Below are positions 1-9,574 of a stretch of 64,000 bases of DNA, one piece after another; positions within the stretch are counted from its first letter, which is position 1; the number at the start of each line of letters is the position of its first letter. The notes beneath the pieces are model-generated. The model was given only the letters and a program-made list of their open reading frames with translations. It had not been told where the DNA came from and made no database searches. Source of the stretch: Aporrectodea caliginosa (taxonomy: Eukaryota > Annelida > Clitellata > Crassiclitellata > Lumbricidae); NCBI GenBank assembly GCA_020284085.1, contig JACEVL010000059.1, positions 617,001 to 681,000 on the forward strand. The letters run 5' to 3'. The translations under genes were made by a program, and so were the position numbers.

Positions 1-51
1 CTGAAACTTGCTAATCCCCGATTGCTAGTTTACTGAGAGTGCGAGTCCAAA

Positions 52-118
52 GCCTTGAAGAAAGAAGGAGGGCGATGCTAATCGTCTTTGTAATGACACA
101 ATGTCATTAAAAACCAAC
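52..118 (+). repeat. Module A
   Basis: First listed copy of the dispersed module A. In this orientation the consensus reads about CTCCGCCACTG, then GGCAGTGCCAGTCCCAAGCC, GGATAAAGGAGGAGGGCGACGC, TAATCATCTTTGTTATCACACAGTGTCGTTAAAC and AGCAACTAACCAAC, given here as separate blocks with short gaps. This copy has AGTCCAAAGCC and GAAGGAGGGCGATGC and ends in AACTAACCAACC. Confidence 0.75.
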
Positions 119-154
119 TAACCAACCACGCAGACATACATCTGCCAAGGCTGT

Positions 155-200
155 TGACGTCGCCCTCTCCTCTTTTTCTGGTTTGAGACTGGCACCATCC
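155..200 (-). repeat. Module A, partial
   Basis: GACGTCGCCCTC, then GGTTTGAGACTGGCACC on the plus strand. Confidence 0.6.
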
Positions 201-336
201 AAATATAAGGTAAAGGTAAAGTTCATTTCAATGTTGATTTAATTCGACTTTGAGACACTGAAAAAGTTTGTTTTCTTTTGGCGCTTCGGAGGGATGTCAA
301 AGAAATAAGCACTTAAAAATGCTTGTTTTATTTATT

Positions 337-371
337 TATTTATAAGGTAAATTACCACATTAAAAAAGGTG
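337..371 (-). promoter_or_regulatory. Bipartite PSE/TATA-like motif (B)
   Basis: First listed copy of motif B. On the minus strand: core CACCTTTTTTA, spacer of exactly 16 bases, TATAAATA. The spacing fits the PSE-to-TATA distance known for vertebrate-type snRNA promoters; promoter activity is inferred only. Confidence 0.6.
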
Positions 372-454
372 TGTACGGTGTTGCTTTGCTTCACTACCGC
401 GGCTGTCCTTTGTCGTGTGATTGCAAATAGGTTGCTTCCATTATCGAAGATTTG

Positions 455-520
455 CCATATCAAAAATGAGTTTCATCTCCCTCCTCTGATACTCAGGCTT
501 GTAACTGACTCCACCTCCTT
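455..520 (-). repeat. Module A, diverged
   Basis: ATGAGTTTCATCTCCCTCCTC, then AGGCTTGTAACTGACTCCACC, each interrupted by short gaps from consensus. Confidence 0.5.
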
Positions 521-654
521 AAACCTGATTACTCGTTTTAAGTATTAATGGCATTGCAACGAAAAGTTGTGATTGGCAAAATTATATATAATTTATTTTG
601 ACATGTCTTAAAGTTTGTTTTCAACTTTGAGCAATGATCATTGTGTGTGATTTC

Positions 655-689
655 TATTTATAGAGCTAATCACCTCGTTTAAAAAGGTG
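655..689 (-). promoter_or_regulatory. Motif B
   Basis: Core CACCTTTTTAA, 16-base spacer, TATAAATA. Confidence 0.6.
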
Positions 690-769
690 CGTAAGTATTT
701 GCTCAGTATCACTGCCGGTCTTACATCTTTGTGTGATATCCGATTGTTTGCTTCTACTTAACAAAGTTG

Positions 770-865
770 TATCAAAACAGAGATGAGTTTCGTCGCCCTC
801 CTTCTATATCCATGCTTCGGACTGACACCACCTGGATATAAGATAGTGGTGGAGTCATCTTTCCT
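770..865 (-). repeat. Module A, CACCACCTGGATA variant
   Basis: GATGAGTTTCGTCGCCCTCC, CGGACTGACACCACC and GTGGTGGAGTC on the plus strand; same variant as 7310, 9575 and 61465. Confidence 0.7.
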
Positions 866-960
866 TAATAATTCAAAAGGATTCCAGGAGTTGAACGACC
901 CTTTGCGGGATGAATGGCTGATGATGACTGTTGAGAATACGTAAAATGTTGCGCTTCTTA

Positions 961-994
961 TATTTATAGTGCTTTCACAACATTAAAAGACGTG
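961..994 (-). promoter_or_regulatory. Motif B, weaker
   Basis: Core CACGTCTTTTA, 15-base spacer, TATAAATA. Confidence 0.45.
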
Positions 995-1074
995 TGAAGA
1001 AAGAAACAATTCCGCATCAAAATTTATATATGCAATAAATGAGTACAACAATTTCGTATCTTATCTTATCTTAT

Positions 1075-1440
1075 ACGGACATTTGTAAAGCGCCTCTCGA
1101 AGCAATACTGTTCAGAGGCGCTCTCAGCGTGACAGACCGGTGAAAATAAGGTCTTTAAGCAACGAAGAGATATAGGTGAGATTCCCTCGAGAATCCTACT
1201 CCGGAATGCCAGAGGAAGGTCAGACCGCAGTGAGGAACCCACTACAGTGAAAGCCCGGTGCTGGGATAAAGAAGTTCACGGCCTAGGTACGAGAAGATCA
1301 AGTCGGTCAGCAGAACGAAGAGGACAAAAAAGTGCAGATATTGGCTTACACATCAAGTCACAGAGATATTTAGGCGCTAAACCCTGCTGGGACTTAAAAA
1401 CCAAGAGCAATATCTTAGATTTGATTTGAGACAAACGGGG
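1075..1440 (-). mobile_element. CR1/L2-like LINE, 3' fragment
   Basis: The minus strand encodes a degraded C-terminal ORF2 tail with the family signature QQGLAPKYLCDLM, then a short 3' UTR ending AAGCGC and an AGATA-type tail (TATCTTATCTTATCT on the plus strand, 1057-1075). Copies lie at 9870-10190 and 61765-62130. Only the last ~100 codons remain, so it is a 5'-truncated copy and cannot move. The assignment rests on the GLAPxYL motif common to CR1/L2/Rex-type ORF2 C-termini. Confidence 0.7.
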
Positions 1441-1759
1441 AGCCAGTGTAGATCTACTAATCTGTAGTTCTCTCGTACTTTGCACCTTCGTTGAGATCCA
1501 CCTAGTGGCGCCATGTCAGTTTATAGTCAGGCACCCAGACGCTTCAAATGGAAACTCTACAGCATTCTTCCACATACAGGCCGACGTCGACATGATGCAG
1601 CTTAATGGTATTTATAAAGTAGCTTATAGCACGATGACTCATTCAATATTAGTTTTATGTTTAAAAAAACACCGCTTTGCTGTGCATTGGGTTAAAGACG
1701 CCATCGTTTACATAGGATGATACGAAGAATATCCAGATAACAAAGGTAAAAAATTGCCA

Positions 1760-1793
1760 TTTACATAGCATCGGACAAACTGCTTTAAAGGTG
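1760..1793 (-). promoter_or_regulatory. Motif B
   Basis: Core CACCTTTAAAG, 15-base spacer, weak TATA (TATGTAAA). Paralogue of the 62477 copy, whose TATA is intact. Confidence 0.5.
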
Positions 1794-1899
1794 TGTAAAA
1801 TGGGCAATTATTCAAAAGCGCATTCTCGCAGAGTCTTGACTTTCAGAGAGATTTTCGTAATGATAAACTCCGTAGCCATGGTAACGCCACCCAATTTAT

Positions 1900-2239
1900 A
1901 TAGGATGAGATCGCGTAGAGAAGAGTGATGCAGAGAGAGATAGACAAGCCAAGCACACAGACAGACATGCAGACGGACAAACAGACAGCTGAGAAAATGT
2001 AGAAATACGGGCAAAAGACAGAAAGAAAGCTAGACAGACAGACAGACAGACAGACAGAGATTTGAAGCAGTGAAGGAAACAGACAGATAGACGGAAACAT
2101 ATATAGAGACAAACAGCAAGGCAGGACTGAAGACAGACAGATAGGCAGAGATATACAGATAGATAGTCAGACATTATCACAGACAGACAGAGTGACAGAC
2201 AAACATTATATATAATATATATATATATGTTTGTCTGTG

Positions 2240-2326
<87 letters not shown>

Positions 2327-2345
2327 TCTGTGATATTATTGTAAC
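1900..2345. repeat. GACAGACA-rich and AT-repeat stretch
   Basis: Degenerate CAGA repeats (1935-2200), then a palindrome-flanked TA run (about 2215-2325) with TTTGTCTGTGAT beside it. The same structure recurs at 63600-63950. No gene is seen. Confidence 0.85.
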
Positions 2346-2377
2346 ATACATATTATGTGTATAATATAATTATGATC

Positions 2378-2658
2378 TTACACTTAGCACTTAGTCCTTC
2401 CTCGCGCTGGCAGCGCATCGGGCGACACAGCCTCTCCACGTTATCCTGTCTTCCGCGGCCAGCATAGCATCGTCCCACGTCATTCCGCCTCCTTCCAGAT
2501 CCTGAGTGATCGTGCTTCTCCAAGTCTTTCTGGGTCTTCCTCGCCCTCTTCTCCATCCCGACGGAGTCCAATCCAGTGCCTGCCTTAGCGTTCTCTCCTC
2601 TCCCGATCTATGTATGTGCCCCAACCAACGTAACCGCATCCTCTTCAGCATGTCTTCC
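2378..2658 (-). mobile_element. Non-LTR retrotransposon ORF2 C-terminal fragment
   Basis: The minus strand encodes RLRWLGHIHR, RQALDWTP, GRGRPRKTWR and GMTWDDAMLAAEDR. These are hallmarks of the C-terminal tail of a widespread class of invertebrate LINE ORF2 proteins. The 281-bp insert is 5'-truncated and flanked by a perfect 10-bp duplication AATTATGATC (2368-2377 and 2659-2668). Its 3' tail holds imperfect CTAAGTG repeats. The matching spot near 63955 in the right duplicate is empty, so this insertion followed the duplication or segregates between copies. Confidence 0.8.
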
Positions 2659-2917
2659 AATTATGATCACAGAGAAAAAATCAAATGTCTGCTACATAAC
2701 TAAGTGGGCACAGGCAGAGCAACGACCTTTTCACCAAGTTGTGTCCATCCGTTAAATAATCTGCCTCTGTTTTTCATTCTCCATCCAAATAATTATACTT
2801 AAATATCTGCGATAAACCAGACGCGAGACATGCAGAGAATACAGAGGTGTCATATAAATTAACGGATAGATGGCGTTGATCATGTTTGACGCATACGCTA
2901 AAAATAGCAACAAGGAG

Positions 2918-3000
2918 ATAGTGTTACCAAGAACCTCTTGTGGCAGCTGCACTGCCCGCTGCGCCACCTGTCGCTCGCTGGACGATCAGAAGGCGTTTCC
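2918..3000. repeat. Short duplicated block
   Basis: GATAGTGTTACCAAGA, CTCTTGTGGCAG and CGCTCGCTGGA recur in the same order at 56975-57045. Confidence 0.7.
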
Positions 3001-3075
3001 CTCTGCGTAGTGGATCCATTCACGCCCTGGGCGTTAGCGGATCCCCAGTACTACATTCACGCCCGTCGCGTTATT

Positions 3076-3285
3076 GGGGGGCCCCGATAGCGCACTGGAT
3101 AACATCTTGCACAGAGACCGAGAGGTACCGAGTTCGACTCCCGTAGGGCGGACATGCTTTGTAGGCTGCTATTAGCGCCGTCTATTGCAGGCTGTCTGTT
3201 CTGTTAGTAGTTAAGATTTCAATTGCATAACATGTAAATTTACAGCGCAGTGCGTTTGTCAGGCGCTTCAATAAAGAAAAGATTA
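3076..3285 (+). mobile_element. tRNA-derived SINE, family 1
   Basis: A-box-like GATAGCGCACTGGATAAC and B box GAGTTCGACTCC about 45 bases apart mark a tRNA-derived head. A body follows (GGCTGCTATTAGCGCC, CAGCGCAGTGCGTTTGTCAG) and then an ATT tail at 3286-3380. Reverse copies are at 14891-15060 and 27724-27820, both with the ATT/AAT tail. The A-box half shows only here. The trinucleotide tail suggests mobilisation by an RTE-type LINE. Confidence 0.75.
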
Positions 3286-3334
3286 TTATTATTATTATTA
3301 TTAATATTATTATTATTATTATTAATATTATTAA

Positions 3335-3374
<40 letters not shown>

Positions 3375-3380
3375 ATTATT
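3286..3380 (+). repeat. (ATT)n SINE tail
   Basis: Near-perfect ATT repeats with a few AATATT interruptions, directly after the family 1 SINE. Confidence 0.95.
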
Positions 3381-3394
3381 ACATGACATGACAT

Positions 3395-3672
3395 AGCATG
3401 ATATTACAGATGGCAACTCAATAATCTTTCGTTGATGATAACGACAATAGTGATGATGATGATAATAATATAAGTTACTAATCAATAGTTAATAGTTATC
3501 AATTTGCAATTGTTTGGCGACATCTTACGTCTGCCGTTAATAACATCGAATTGACCCCAGGGGACGGCACACTAGTCGTTGATTAACCGAATTTCCGTAA
3601 ATGACACATAAAATAGCATTCGATGCACCTATTTTAAAGAATCCGTCTTATCTTTGCAATTTTTACCTTTAT
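3395..3672. repeat. Block C copy
   Basis: GATGATAACGACAATAGTGATG, AATCAATAGTTAATAGTTA, TTGTTTGGCGACATCTTACG, GATGCACCTATTTTAAAG in order (each interrupted). This block recurs at 5160-5660, 12420-12735, 13120-13400, 54840-55280, 57300-57605, 58075-58470 and 58560-58720, next to SINE family 3. Confidence 0.75.
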
Positions 3673-3846
3673 ACAACGGTGTTGGCTGATTGATTAAGGT
3701 GGTCGCCTTGTAACGAGGTGGCTACGGGTTCGATCCTCCTCTTCTGTTTAGGGACCTTGAGCGAGCCCTTCACTCACAATAATCATTGCTCAGCACCAAC
3801 TATAGAGGCTTCGTCATTAAATAGTGCCGCATAATGAAATAATGCT
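3672..3846 (+). mobile_element. tRNA-derived SINE, family 3
   Basis: A-box-like TTGGCTGATTGATTAAGGTGG and B box GGTTCGATCC in tRNA spacing, then GGGACCTTGAGC, CACTCACAAT, and a tail region that continues at 5160 after a piggyBac-like insertion. Other copies: 12236, 12735, 28380, 46880, 54655 and 57605, all on the plus strand, which fits spread by segmental duplication rather than by separate insertions. Confidence 0.7.
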
Positions 3847-4318
3847 TTAACCCGTTTTTGCCCGAATTTTATTTTTGCTTCATTTTGAGTTATGTTACAC
3901 AGTTTGATGCTAGAATAGCCATGCCACCTTAATTTTTCATTTATTTTAAGAAATTCCATGAAATTTTTTATTTTGTTCCTATGTTCCAATATTGGAACAC
4001 TGGGCATATATGGGTGCAGAAATATACATAATCCACGCCAACATTACCAAGTACAGCAATGATTATTTCAAGTGAAGTTACCTAGCACATTTGTTCTAGC
4101 TGCTATCACAGTGCTGTATAGAAAGAGTTGGGGCCCATATTCAGTATACATGTGCCTAAGTTCAGACAAAGAACAGAAAAATATCACAAAAATGACCATT
4201 TTCCCTGCAAACAAGCAAAGAAAATTATCGTGGAAGGGAATGCCGGCCAGAATCACACTGACACTTGGAACCAAATCCTTTGAAACCTATCGTTCGCTCA
4301 GAATGTTCAGGGTTTCAC

Positions 4319-4474
4319 CAGTGGCGGCGCCAGGGGGCTAGGGGGTACTTAGCCCCCTAACTGCGGCTCAGCCCCCCAAAGTGGGAAATCACTACAAATC
4401 ACAGCGAGGAGGGGACAAAAGGGAAGGTTTTGAGCTTTAGCCCCCCCAAACCTGAAATCCTGGTGCCGCCACTG
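4319..4474. mobile_element. hAT-like MITE nested in piggyBac-like element
   Basis: Inverted ends CAGTGGCGGCGCCAGG and CCTGGTGCCGCCACTG; flanks GGTTTCAC and GGTTTCAA (perfect 8-bp GGGTTTCA if the boundary moves one base). The interior is rich in G and C runs, with no coding sequence. Confidence 0.8.
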
Positions 4475-4519
4475 GGTTTCAATAGTTTTTTCATCAGCAC
4501 TATCTTCTTCACTCTGGTG

Positions 4520-4635
4520 TGCATGCCATGTATGTATTTATGTATGTATGTATGAATGTATGCATGTATGTCTGTATGTATGTATGTATGTAAGCATGTA
4601 TGTATGTATGCATGCATGTATGTATGTATGGATGA
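4520..4635 (+). repeat. Imperfect (TATG)n repeat
   Basis: TATG units with GCATG and GAATG variants. Confidence 0.9.
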
Positions 4636-5159
4636 TGATGCAAAATAAAAAAAACTTATCTTTATATGCGAGTAAGTTCGTTAAACCAAGCTAAATTTCA
4701 TTGTGAAATGCAATATAAGAGGCTAGAGCGATATGCCGTAACGGGAAAATTTTGCACCCATATATGCCCAGTGTTCCAATAATGGAACATACAATATAAT
4801 TGCAAAAAGTCCAAAGTAAAGTTCGTCCTAAAAACTAATAAAAATTAGCATGAAATATAAGTGGTATTTGAGTACCAAAAACAGCAACTTCTAAAAAGAT
4901 CTTTATTTATATTAATTTTATTTATATATGTACCTTTTCGTCGAAATTCGTTGAAATTTTTTTAACACAAAAGTGCTCATAAAGACCGTATCTCATAACT
5001 ATTAGTTATTCAAAATAATAATTTTTGATAGATATATCTTAGAAATACTGTTTACAATGGCAGGTGATGAATTATATTCACTATACAGCGCTAAATTACA
5101 AGTAAGTAAAGTATTTCCAAAATGTTCCAATAATGGAACACTGGGCAAAAACGGGTTAA

Positions 5160-6345
5160 TAATACTTACGATAATGATAATGACATTGATGATGATGATG
5201 ATGATGATGATGATGTAAATGATGATAATGATGATTATGATGATGTAGACGATGATGATGATGATAGCAATAGCAACAGCCAGTCACCGAGGAAGCCCTA
5301 GAGGCCTAGGCAAAAGACACGATGGGTCGAGAACTGTCCTTGGATCAAGGAGGAAGGAGCTGCAGAAGGAGTCGGAGAAGTAACAATAATGATTATGATG
5401 ATAATAATATTAATTACTAGTCATTAGTTAATAGTTAATAACTTGTAATTATTTGGCGACATCTTTCGTCTGGCTTTGTTACCAAATTGGGTTCAAACAA
5501 AATCCAGCGTTTCATCTGCAATTCCACAAATAAATTGCATGTGATGCACCTATTTTAAAGGTGTCTAAATATCGACCAAATTATAACGTTTAGCGATCGT
5601 AGTTGTAACGTATCAGTGCCATCAATTGATCCTTCGACAATAGATAGTGGAACTTAATGACCTAATACGCGAAATAACAGTTATGATGACGACGACGACG
5701 ACGATGATGATGATAGCAATAGTACCAGCAACAGCCAGTCACCGAGGAAGCCTTAAACGCCTAAGCTCAAGATAATGTTTTCATCGAGAACTGTCCCTGG
5801 ATAAAGGAGAAGCAACAGAAAGATTTGGTGAAGTAATGCAATTAGCAACTTCTATTGCGCCGGTGTCTAATGCACAAGGCATCAACCGATGGCGTATGTA
5901 CGAGAAGCAGAAGGAAGAAGAAGAGGAGGAGGTGAATTTGGCAGTTTGCCAATGTATTAAGCTCTCTGTCTGCAGTCCCTGGATAAAACAGCGGCGCTAT
6001 ATGAAGTGAACGTCTTGTGGCGACAGCTGCCTTCGAGCGAAAACATTAGAATTCTACGATGAAATATTCAGGTGATACGTAAGAGACAGAACCGAACGAT
6101 GGAGAAATTATTATCTCTCTCTATCGCCGTCTCTCTGTCTATTGCTCCTTCACTCTCTCTCGGTCTGTCTTTCTGTCTGTCTGTCTGTCTGTCTGATTGT
6201 CTGTCTGTCTGTGTCTCTCCCTCTTTCTTATCTCGCTGTCGTTTTTCTTTTTTCTGTCTCTATCCCTATCTTCCATTCCATCTTACTCTCTCTTCCTCTT
6301 CCTCTCTCCTCATCTGTCTGTATAAAGTAAGTAAGTAAGTATATC
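5160..6345. repeat. Block C/C2 duplicate region
   Basis: A GAT-rich stretch, then CAACAGCCAGTCACCGAGGAAG twice (5277 and 5733), then GATAAAACAGCGGCGCTATATG and TTTCTGTCTGTCTGTC. The same order occurs at 13390-13930 and 55290-55840. Polypyrimidine TCTG/TCTC repeats fill 6110-6330. No host gene is seen. Confidence 0.75.
5530..5563 (-). promoter_or_regulatory. Motif B
   Basis: Core CACCTTTAAAA, 16-base spacer, AATTTAT. Confidence 0.5.
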
Positions 6346-6900
6346 CTTTATTGAAAAACCAACTGCTAACCGCATTTTGGTGTACAAAGATCATCAAATA
6401 TAAAAAGAATTACGTATAAAGCATCCGTGTGACAAATGTTTTACGGGATAGAGAGTTTGCCTTAGGTATTATTCTATTGTGGGTTCTGGGGCGTAGAGAG
6501 TATGAAACAGTTTTCACGGGAGGCAGTAGTTGATGTAATACATGTGCAGGGTTGCTGATGATGGTAGAAAAGAGGTTAGAGTCTGCTTTTCGGCAAAGTT
6601 GCTCGAAACTTTGGTAGGATTCCGGTAGATAACGTGACCGGACCAGTCGCCGTATAGTTGCCTGAAGACGAGAGCGTCCCTCTACCCCCACATAGCCTCA
6701 CCACGCCGGGGCCGCATAGAGCATACGCGACACTGTCGTAGCATTTGTTACATCACACAGAGATTGGCCCTTTAACCCATGTGCTGTTAGAACGCGGAGG
6801 GCATACATTGACTGCCTAGCCTTAATGGCAATGTTGTCAACATGCGTGTCGAAGTTGAATTGTTCTGACAAAGTGACACCTAGGATCTTCATGTGCTTTA
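6327..6900 (-). mobile_element. LINE ORF2 C-terminal fragment with (TAAG)n tail
   Basis: Minus strand, reading down from 6892: KILGVTLSEQFNFDTHVDN, YALRVLTAHGL, MLYAAPAW, then after a small break RRLVRSRYLPES, HVLHQLLPP. These are conserved positions from the RT thumb to the C-terminus of CR1-like LINEs. The 3' end lies at 6327-6400, where AGTAAGTAAGTAAGTA forms the tail beside CTTTATTGAAAAACC. Similar tails lie at 27915, 37017 and 62905. 5'-truncated, with in-frame stops. Confidence 0.75.
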
Positions 6901-7034
6901 CCCTGTCTCGGTTTGTTTCTGTCTCTGTCTCTGTATGTTTGTCTGTCTCAGTTTCGCTTCATATGTATTTTTCAACAAACCAAATCTTCATAGAACATGC
7001 GGTGCTGTGCTATGGGAATTGTTCAAAATGATCA

Positions 7035-7073
7035 CACACCTCTTTTAAGGGTGGTATCGTCGCAATATAAATA
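7035..7073 (+). promoter_or_regulatory. Motif B
   Basis: Core CACCTCTTTTA, 16-base spacer, AATATAAATA. Confidence 0.6.
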
Positions 7074-7193
7074 GGAGGAAAGGCGTTGTTCAATTCGACT
7101 TTGAGACATAATAACACCTAAAAATGTTTGGTTTCTTTAGAGGCCTCGGACAAAGATGTAAAGGACTCGAGCATTTCAATCACGTGTTTTACC

Positions 7194-7228
7194 TATTTAT
7201 AGGGGATATTATCACATTTAAAAAGGTG
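7194..7228 (-). promoter_or_regulatory. Motif B
   Basis: Core CACCTTTTTAA, 16-base spacer, TATAAATA. Confidence 0.6.
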
Positions 7229-7309
7229 TGTACGATTTAGCTCTGCTTCACTACTTCAGTCTTATGTCGGTGTGTGATAGCCACTAGGTAGCTTCGATTA
7301 ATCGAAGAT

Positions 7310-7400
7310 GTTCTATAACAAAGATGAGTTTCGTCGCCCTCCTCCTATATTCAGGCTTATGACTGACACCACCTGGATATAATACAACGGTGGAGTTAAA
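7310..7400 (-). repeat. Module A, CACCACCTGGATA variant
   Basis: GATGAGTTTCGTCGCCCTCC, then ATGACTGACACCACCTGG and GGTGGAGTT. Confidence 0.7.
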
Positions 7401-7432
7401 CTTCCTTTTATCAATAAGACGTGATTAGCAAG

Positions 7433-7433
<1 letters not shown>

Positions 7434-7472
<39 letters not shown>
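7434..7472. repeat. (TA)n
   Basis: Perfect TA repeat. Confidence 0.95.
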
Positions 7473-7477
<5 letters not shown>

Positions 7478-8039
7478 CACATGTCTTAAATGTGTTTAAT
7501 CATGATAAACTATTAATTGTTTGGTTTATGTTTCCAGCCAAAAGCGCGTTGTCATGGATTTGATACTCATTGAAAAGAGAAAGAATTGAAAGTTAGAGCA
7601 TAATGGCATCTTGTTGACGTAGACAGAAATCCTTTCGAACAGTTCTCACCGTTCGCTTAAGGTGTTATTAGCAGTGGCGTCGCCAGAGCTTCAAGGTTGG
7701 GGGGGGCAAGACATAGGAGGACAGAGAAATGAGCGCCCATATTAACGATGAAAACTGCGAAAGACTTCTACCGATATTATCTGACTTTTCCCATTAGAAG
7801 ACGTCCGAGGTAAACACCTTTATTACCGGTTTACCCATTCTGTAAATACGGCGTAAGATGTTATTTACCATTGGAGGAAGGCTTATGGTCGAAGAAATCA
7901 CCTCTCGTAACGATGCTATTCACTAACAAGAAAAGACGGATGTCGCCAGCCCGAAGCTTATAATTTATTTTATCACACAGCGTCATTAAGAGATGTGCAA
8001 TATTCCTCTGAAAGTTCAAAATATATGTTTAATGACTTT

Positions 8040-8115
8040 CTGTCATAGCAAAGATGAACAGTGTCACCCTCCTCTTTTACCTCGGCTTTGGACTGGCACC
8101 ACCTGAAATAGATGC
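8040..8115 (-). repeat. Module A
   Basis: CAGTGTCACCCTCCTC, then GGACTGGCACCACC. Confidence 0.65.
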
Positions 8116-8288
8116 GGTTTCTATTTTCACACATGATAGGAAAGCAGTGACGCATTGGTCTGGTTAAACAAACCAATATAATATTGTTGTGTTAAATTAC
8201 CACGAATTACAGAATTGTGTCTTAGATATAATAATATATTACATCGCAAACATTGAGACCAAAACGAATAACGGAATTGGGACTGACA

Positions 8289-8322
8289 GTATATACCATG
8301 AGAAGCAAACAATTTAAAGGTG
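8289..8322 (-). promoter_or_regulatory. Motif B
   Basis: Core CACCTTTAAAT, 16-base spacer, TATATAC. Confidence 0.55.
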
Positions 8323-8434
8323 TGTAAAATGGCGAGATGTGCTCGCTCTTTCTCTTTATCGAAGCGTATTGCTCGATTTAACGCAATATTCTGGCCAAGC
8401 GTGTTTTAACAGATATTGTTGAAGACGTAATCGT

Positions 8435-8522
8435 AATCGTAAACTCTAAATTTCTCAAGCGCCACTATAATGCAATGCGCAGGGCACCATGTTATTCCCG
8501 AGCGCTGTGTTAAGAGGGAATT
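8435..8522 (+). repeat. Module D
   Basis: First listed copy of a third dispersed block: TTTCTCAAGCGC, CGCAGGGCACCA, TTATTC, CGAGCGCTG. Other copies at 10935, 28305, 30930, 40365, 46800, 51175, 58812 and 62585. It resembles the AAGCGC-type 3' ends of CR1/L2-like LINEs, but no coding part is attached. Confidence 0.6.
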
Positions 8523-9120
8523 CGTTGAGGACGAGAAAGCTTGCAATGATGGTTAATGCAACAAACGATTTATTTTTATTTCTTCAGTTTAACGACATCT
8601 CATAGCAAACAGTCTACACTTTATACTCTGCAATTAGCTAACATAGTTTGTCACTGAATGGCTCAGATGAACAGAGGCGGTTTCTCATTTTACAGACGAT
8701 AGGAAAGCATTTGCAATATGAAAGAACTGCTGTTTATTTATTTATCCAATGTTTAATGACATCTTTTAGCAACAAAGGCCGTTGACGTCTTTAAAGTTTT
8801 TGATGCATTTCAGTTCATTTTCATGTAGTGTTTTCATCAGTTTTCTTTATCTTTTTTTCCGTCTTGGATTCTATTTCTGATAGGATATTGACGACTTTAA
8901 AGTTTTTGACGTATTTAAGTTCATTTTCGAATAATGTTTTTCATCAGAATTCTTTCTCTTTTCTTATCTTTGCTTCTTTTCTGACAGGAAGTTGCAACGA
9001 TGACATGTGACAGGTGGTTGTTCTTTTTTCTCCTTTTTTTCTTCTTTTTTTGATATTAAAAAGAAACAAAATTAACCTTCCAGCCGTACAGGCTTTTCAT
9101 TAATTTTTTGGCTGTTGAGT
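8523..9120. other. Non-coding, no recognised feature
   Basis: AT-rich, with a TTTAATGACATCTTTTAG-type LINE-tail motif near 8752 and two copies of GACTTTAAAGTTTTTGA (8790, 8892). No gene or element with clear ends is seen. Confidence 0.5.
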
Positions 9121-9131
9121 GTTGATGACTT

Positions 9132-9163
9132 TATATAGATTCAGAAGATACTTATTTAAGGTG
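9132..9163 (-). promoter_or_regulatory. Motif B, weak core
   Basis: Core one base short (CACCTTAAAT), 16-base spacer, TATATAA. Confidence 0.4.
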
Positions 9164-9224
9164 TCTAAAAATACAGCGATGTTCTTGGCTTCGGAATAGC
9201 ACCCATTGTTTAATATTATGTGGT

Positions 9225-9312
9225 TACCAGGACTACGCTGTCACAACGAAGATGAATAGCGTTACCCTCCTCCTTTATCCCGGTTGCAGACTGGCACTAC
9301 CAGAGTGTAGGC
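9225..9312 (-). repeat. Module A
   Basis: GCGTTACCCTCCTCC, then AGACTGGCACTACCAG. Confidence 0.65.
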
Positions 9313-9574
9313 AGTTTCGTTAATTGGCTTACAGTGTTTAACGACATCTAGTCTATTTGATGACGGGAGAGGCAGACTTCAATTTTAATATTAAGTTAGT
9401 TTGATTTTGAGAAACTTTTATTAAGTTTGGTTTCTTTTGCCACCGCTAACACCTGTATTTGAGCAATGATCATTGTGTGTGTGATTTCTTTAAAAAGGTG
9501 CGTAAGAATTTGCTCAGCTTCACTGACTATCTTACATCGTTGTGTGATAACCGATTGTTTGCTTCTACTGTACT

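Larger units (their letters stand above)
1..1460. repeat. Segmental duplication, left copy
   Basis: Aligns almost base for base with 60696-62150; only scattered substitutions and small indels are seen by eye. It contains modules A and B and a LINE 3' fragment in the same order. Positions 1460-2720 continue as a more diverged match to 62150-64000. The offset of about 60.7 kb may be the period of a larger tandem duplication. Confidence 0.9.
3851..5155. mobile_element. piggyBac-like non-autonomous element
   Basis: TTAA target duplications at 3847-3850 and 5156-5159 flank inverted ends CCCGTTTTTGCCC and GGGCAAAAACGGG. Internal copies of TGTTCCAATATTGGAACA and CCCAGTGTTCCAATAATGG form subterminal repeats (3978-4025, 4750-4792, 5120-5145). 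No transposase reading frame is visible, so it depends on another element. Empty sites at 12400 and 54840 confirm the boundaries. A hAT-like element is nested at 4319-4474. 4070-4310 has no recognised content. Confidence 0.85.

Noticed and set aside
1808..2180. Cys/Leu/Ser-rich small secreted proteins on the minus strand
   Set aside because: Frames of the CAGA/GACAGACA repeat; the same at 6072-6338, 55605-55841 and 63434-63892.
3700..3740. Functional tRNA gene
   Set aside because: A and B boxes are present but the arms do not fold as a tRNA, and the sequence continues into a repeated SINE body.
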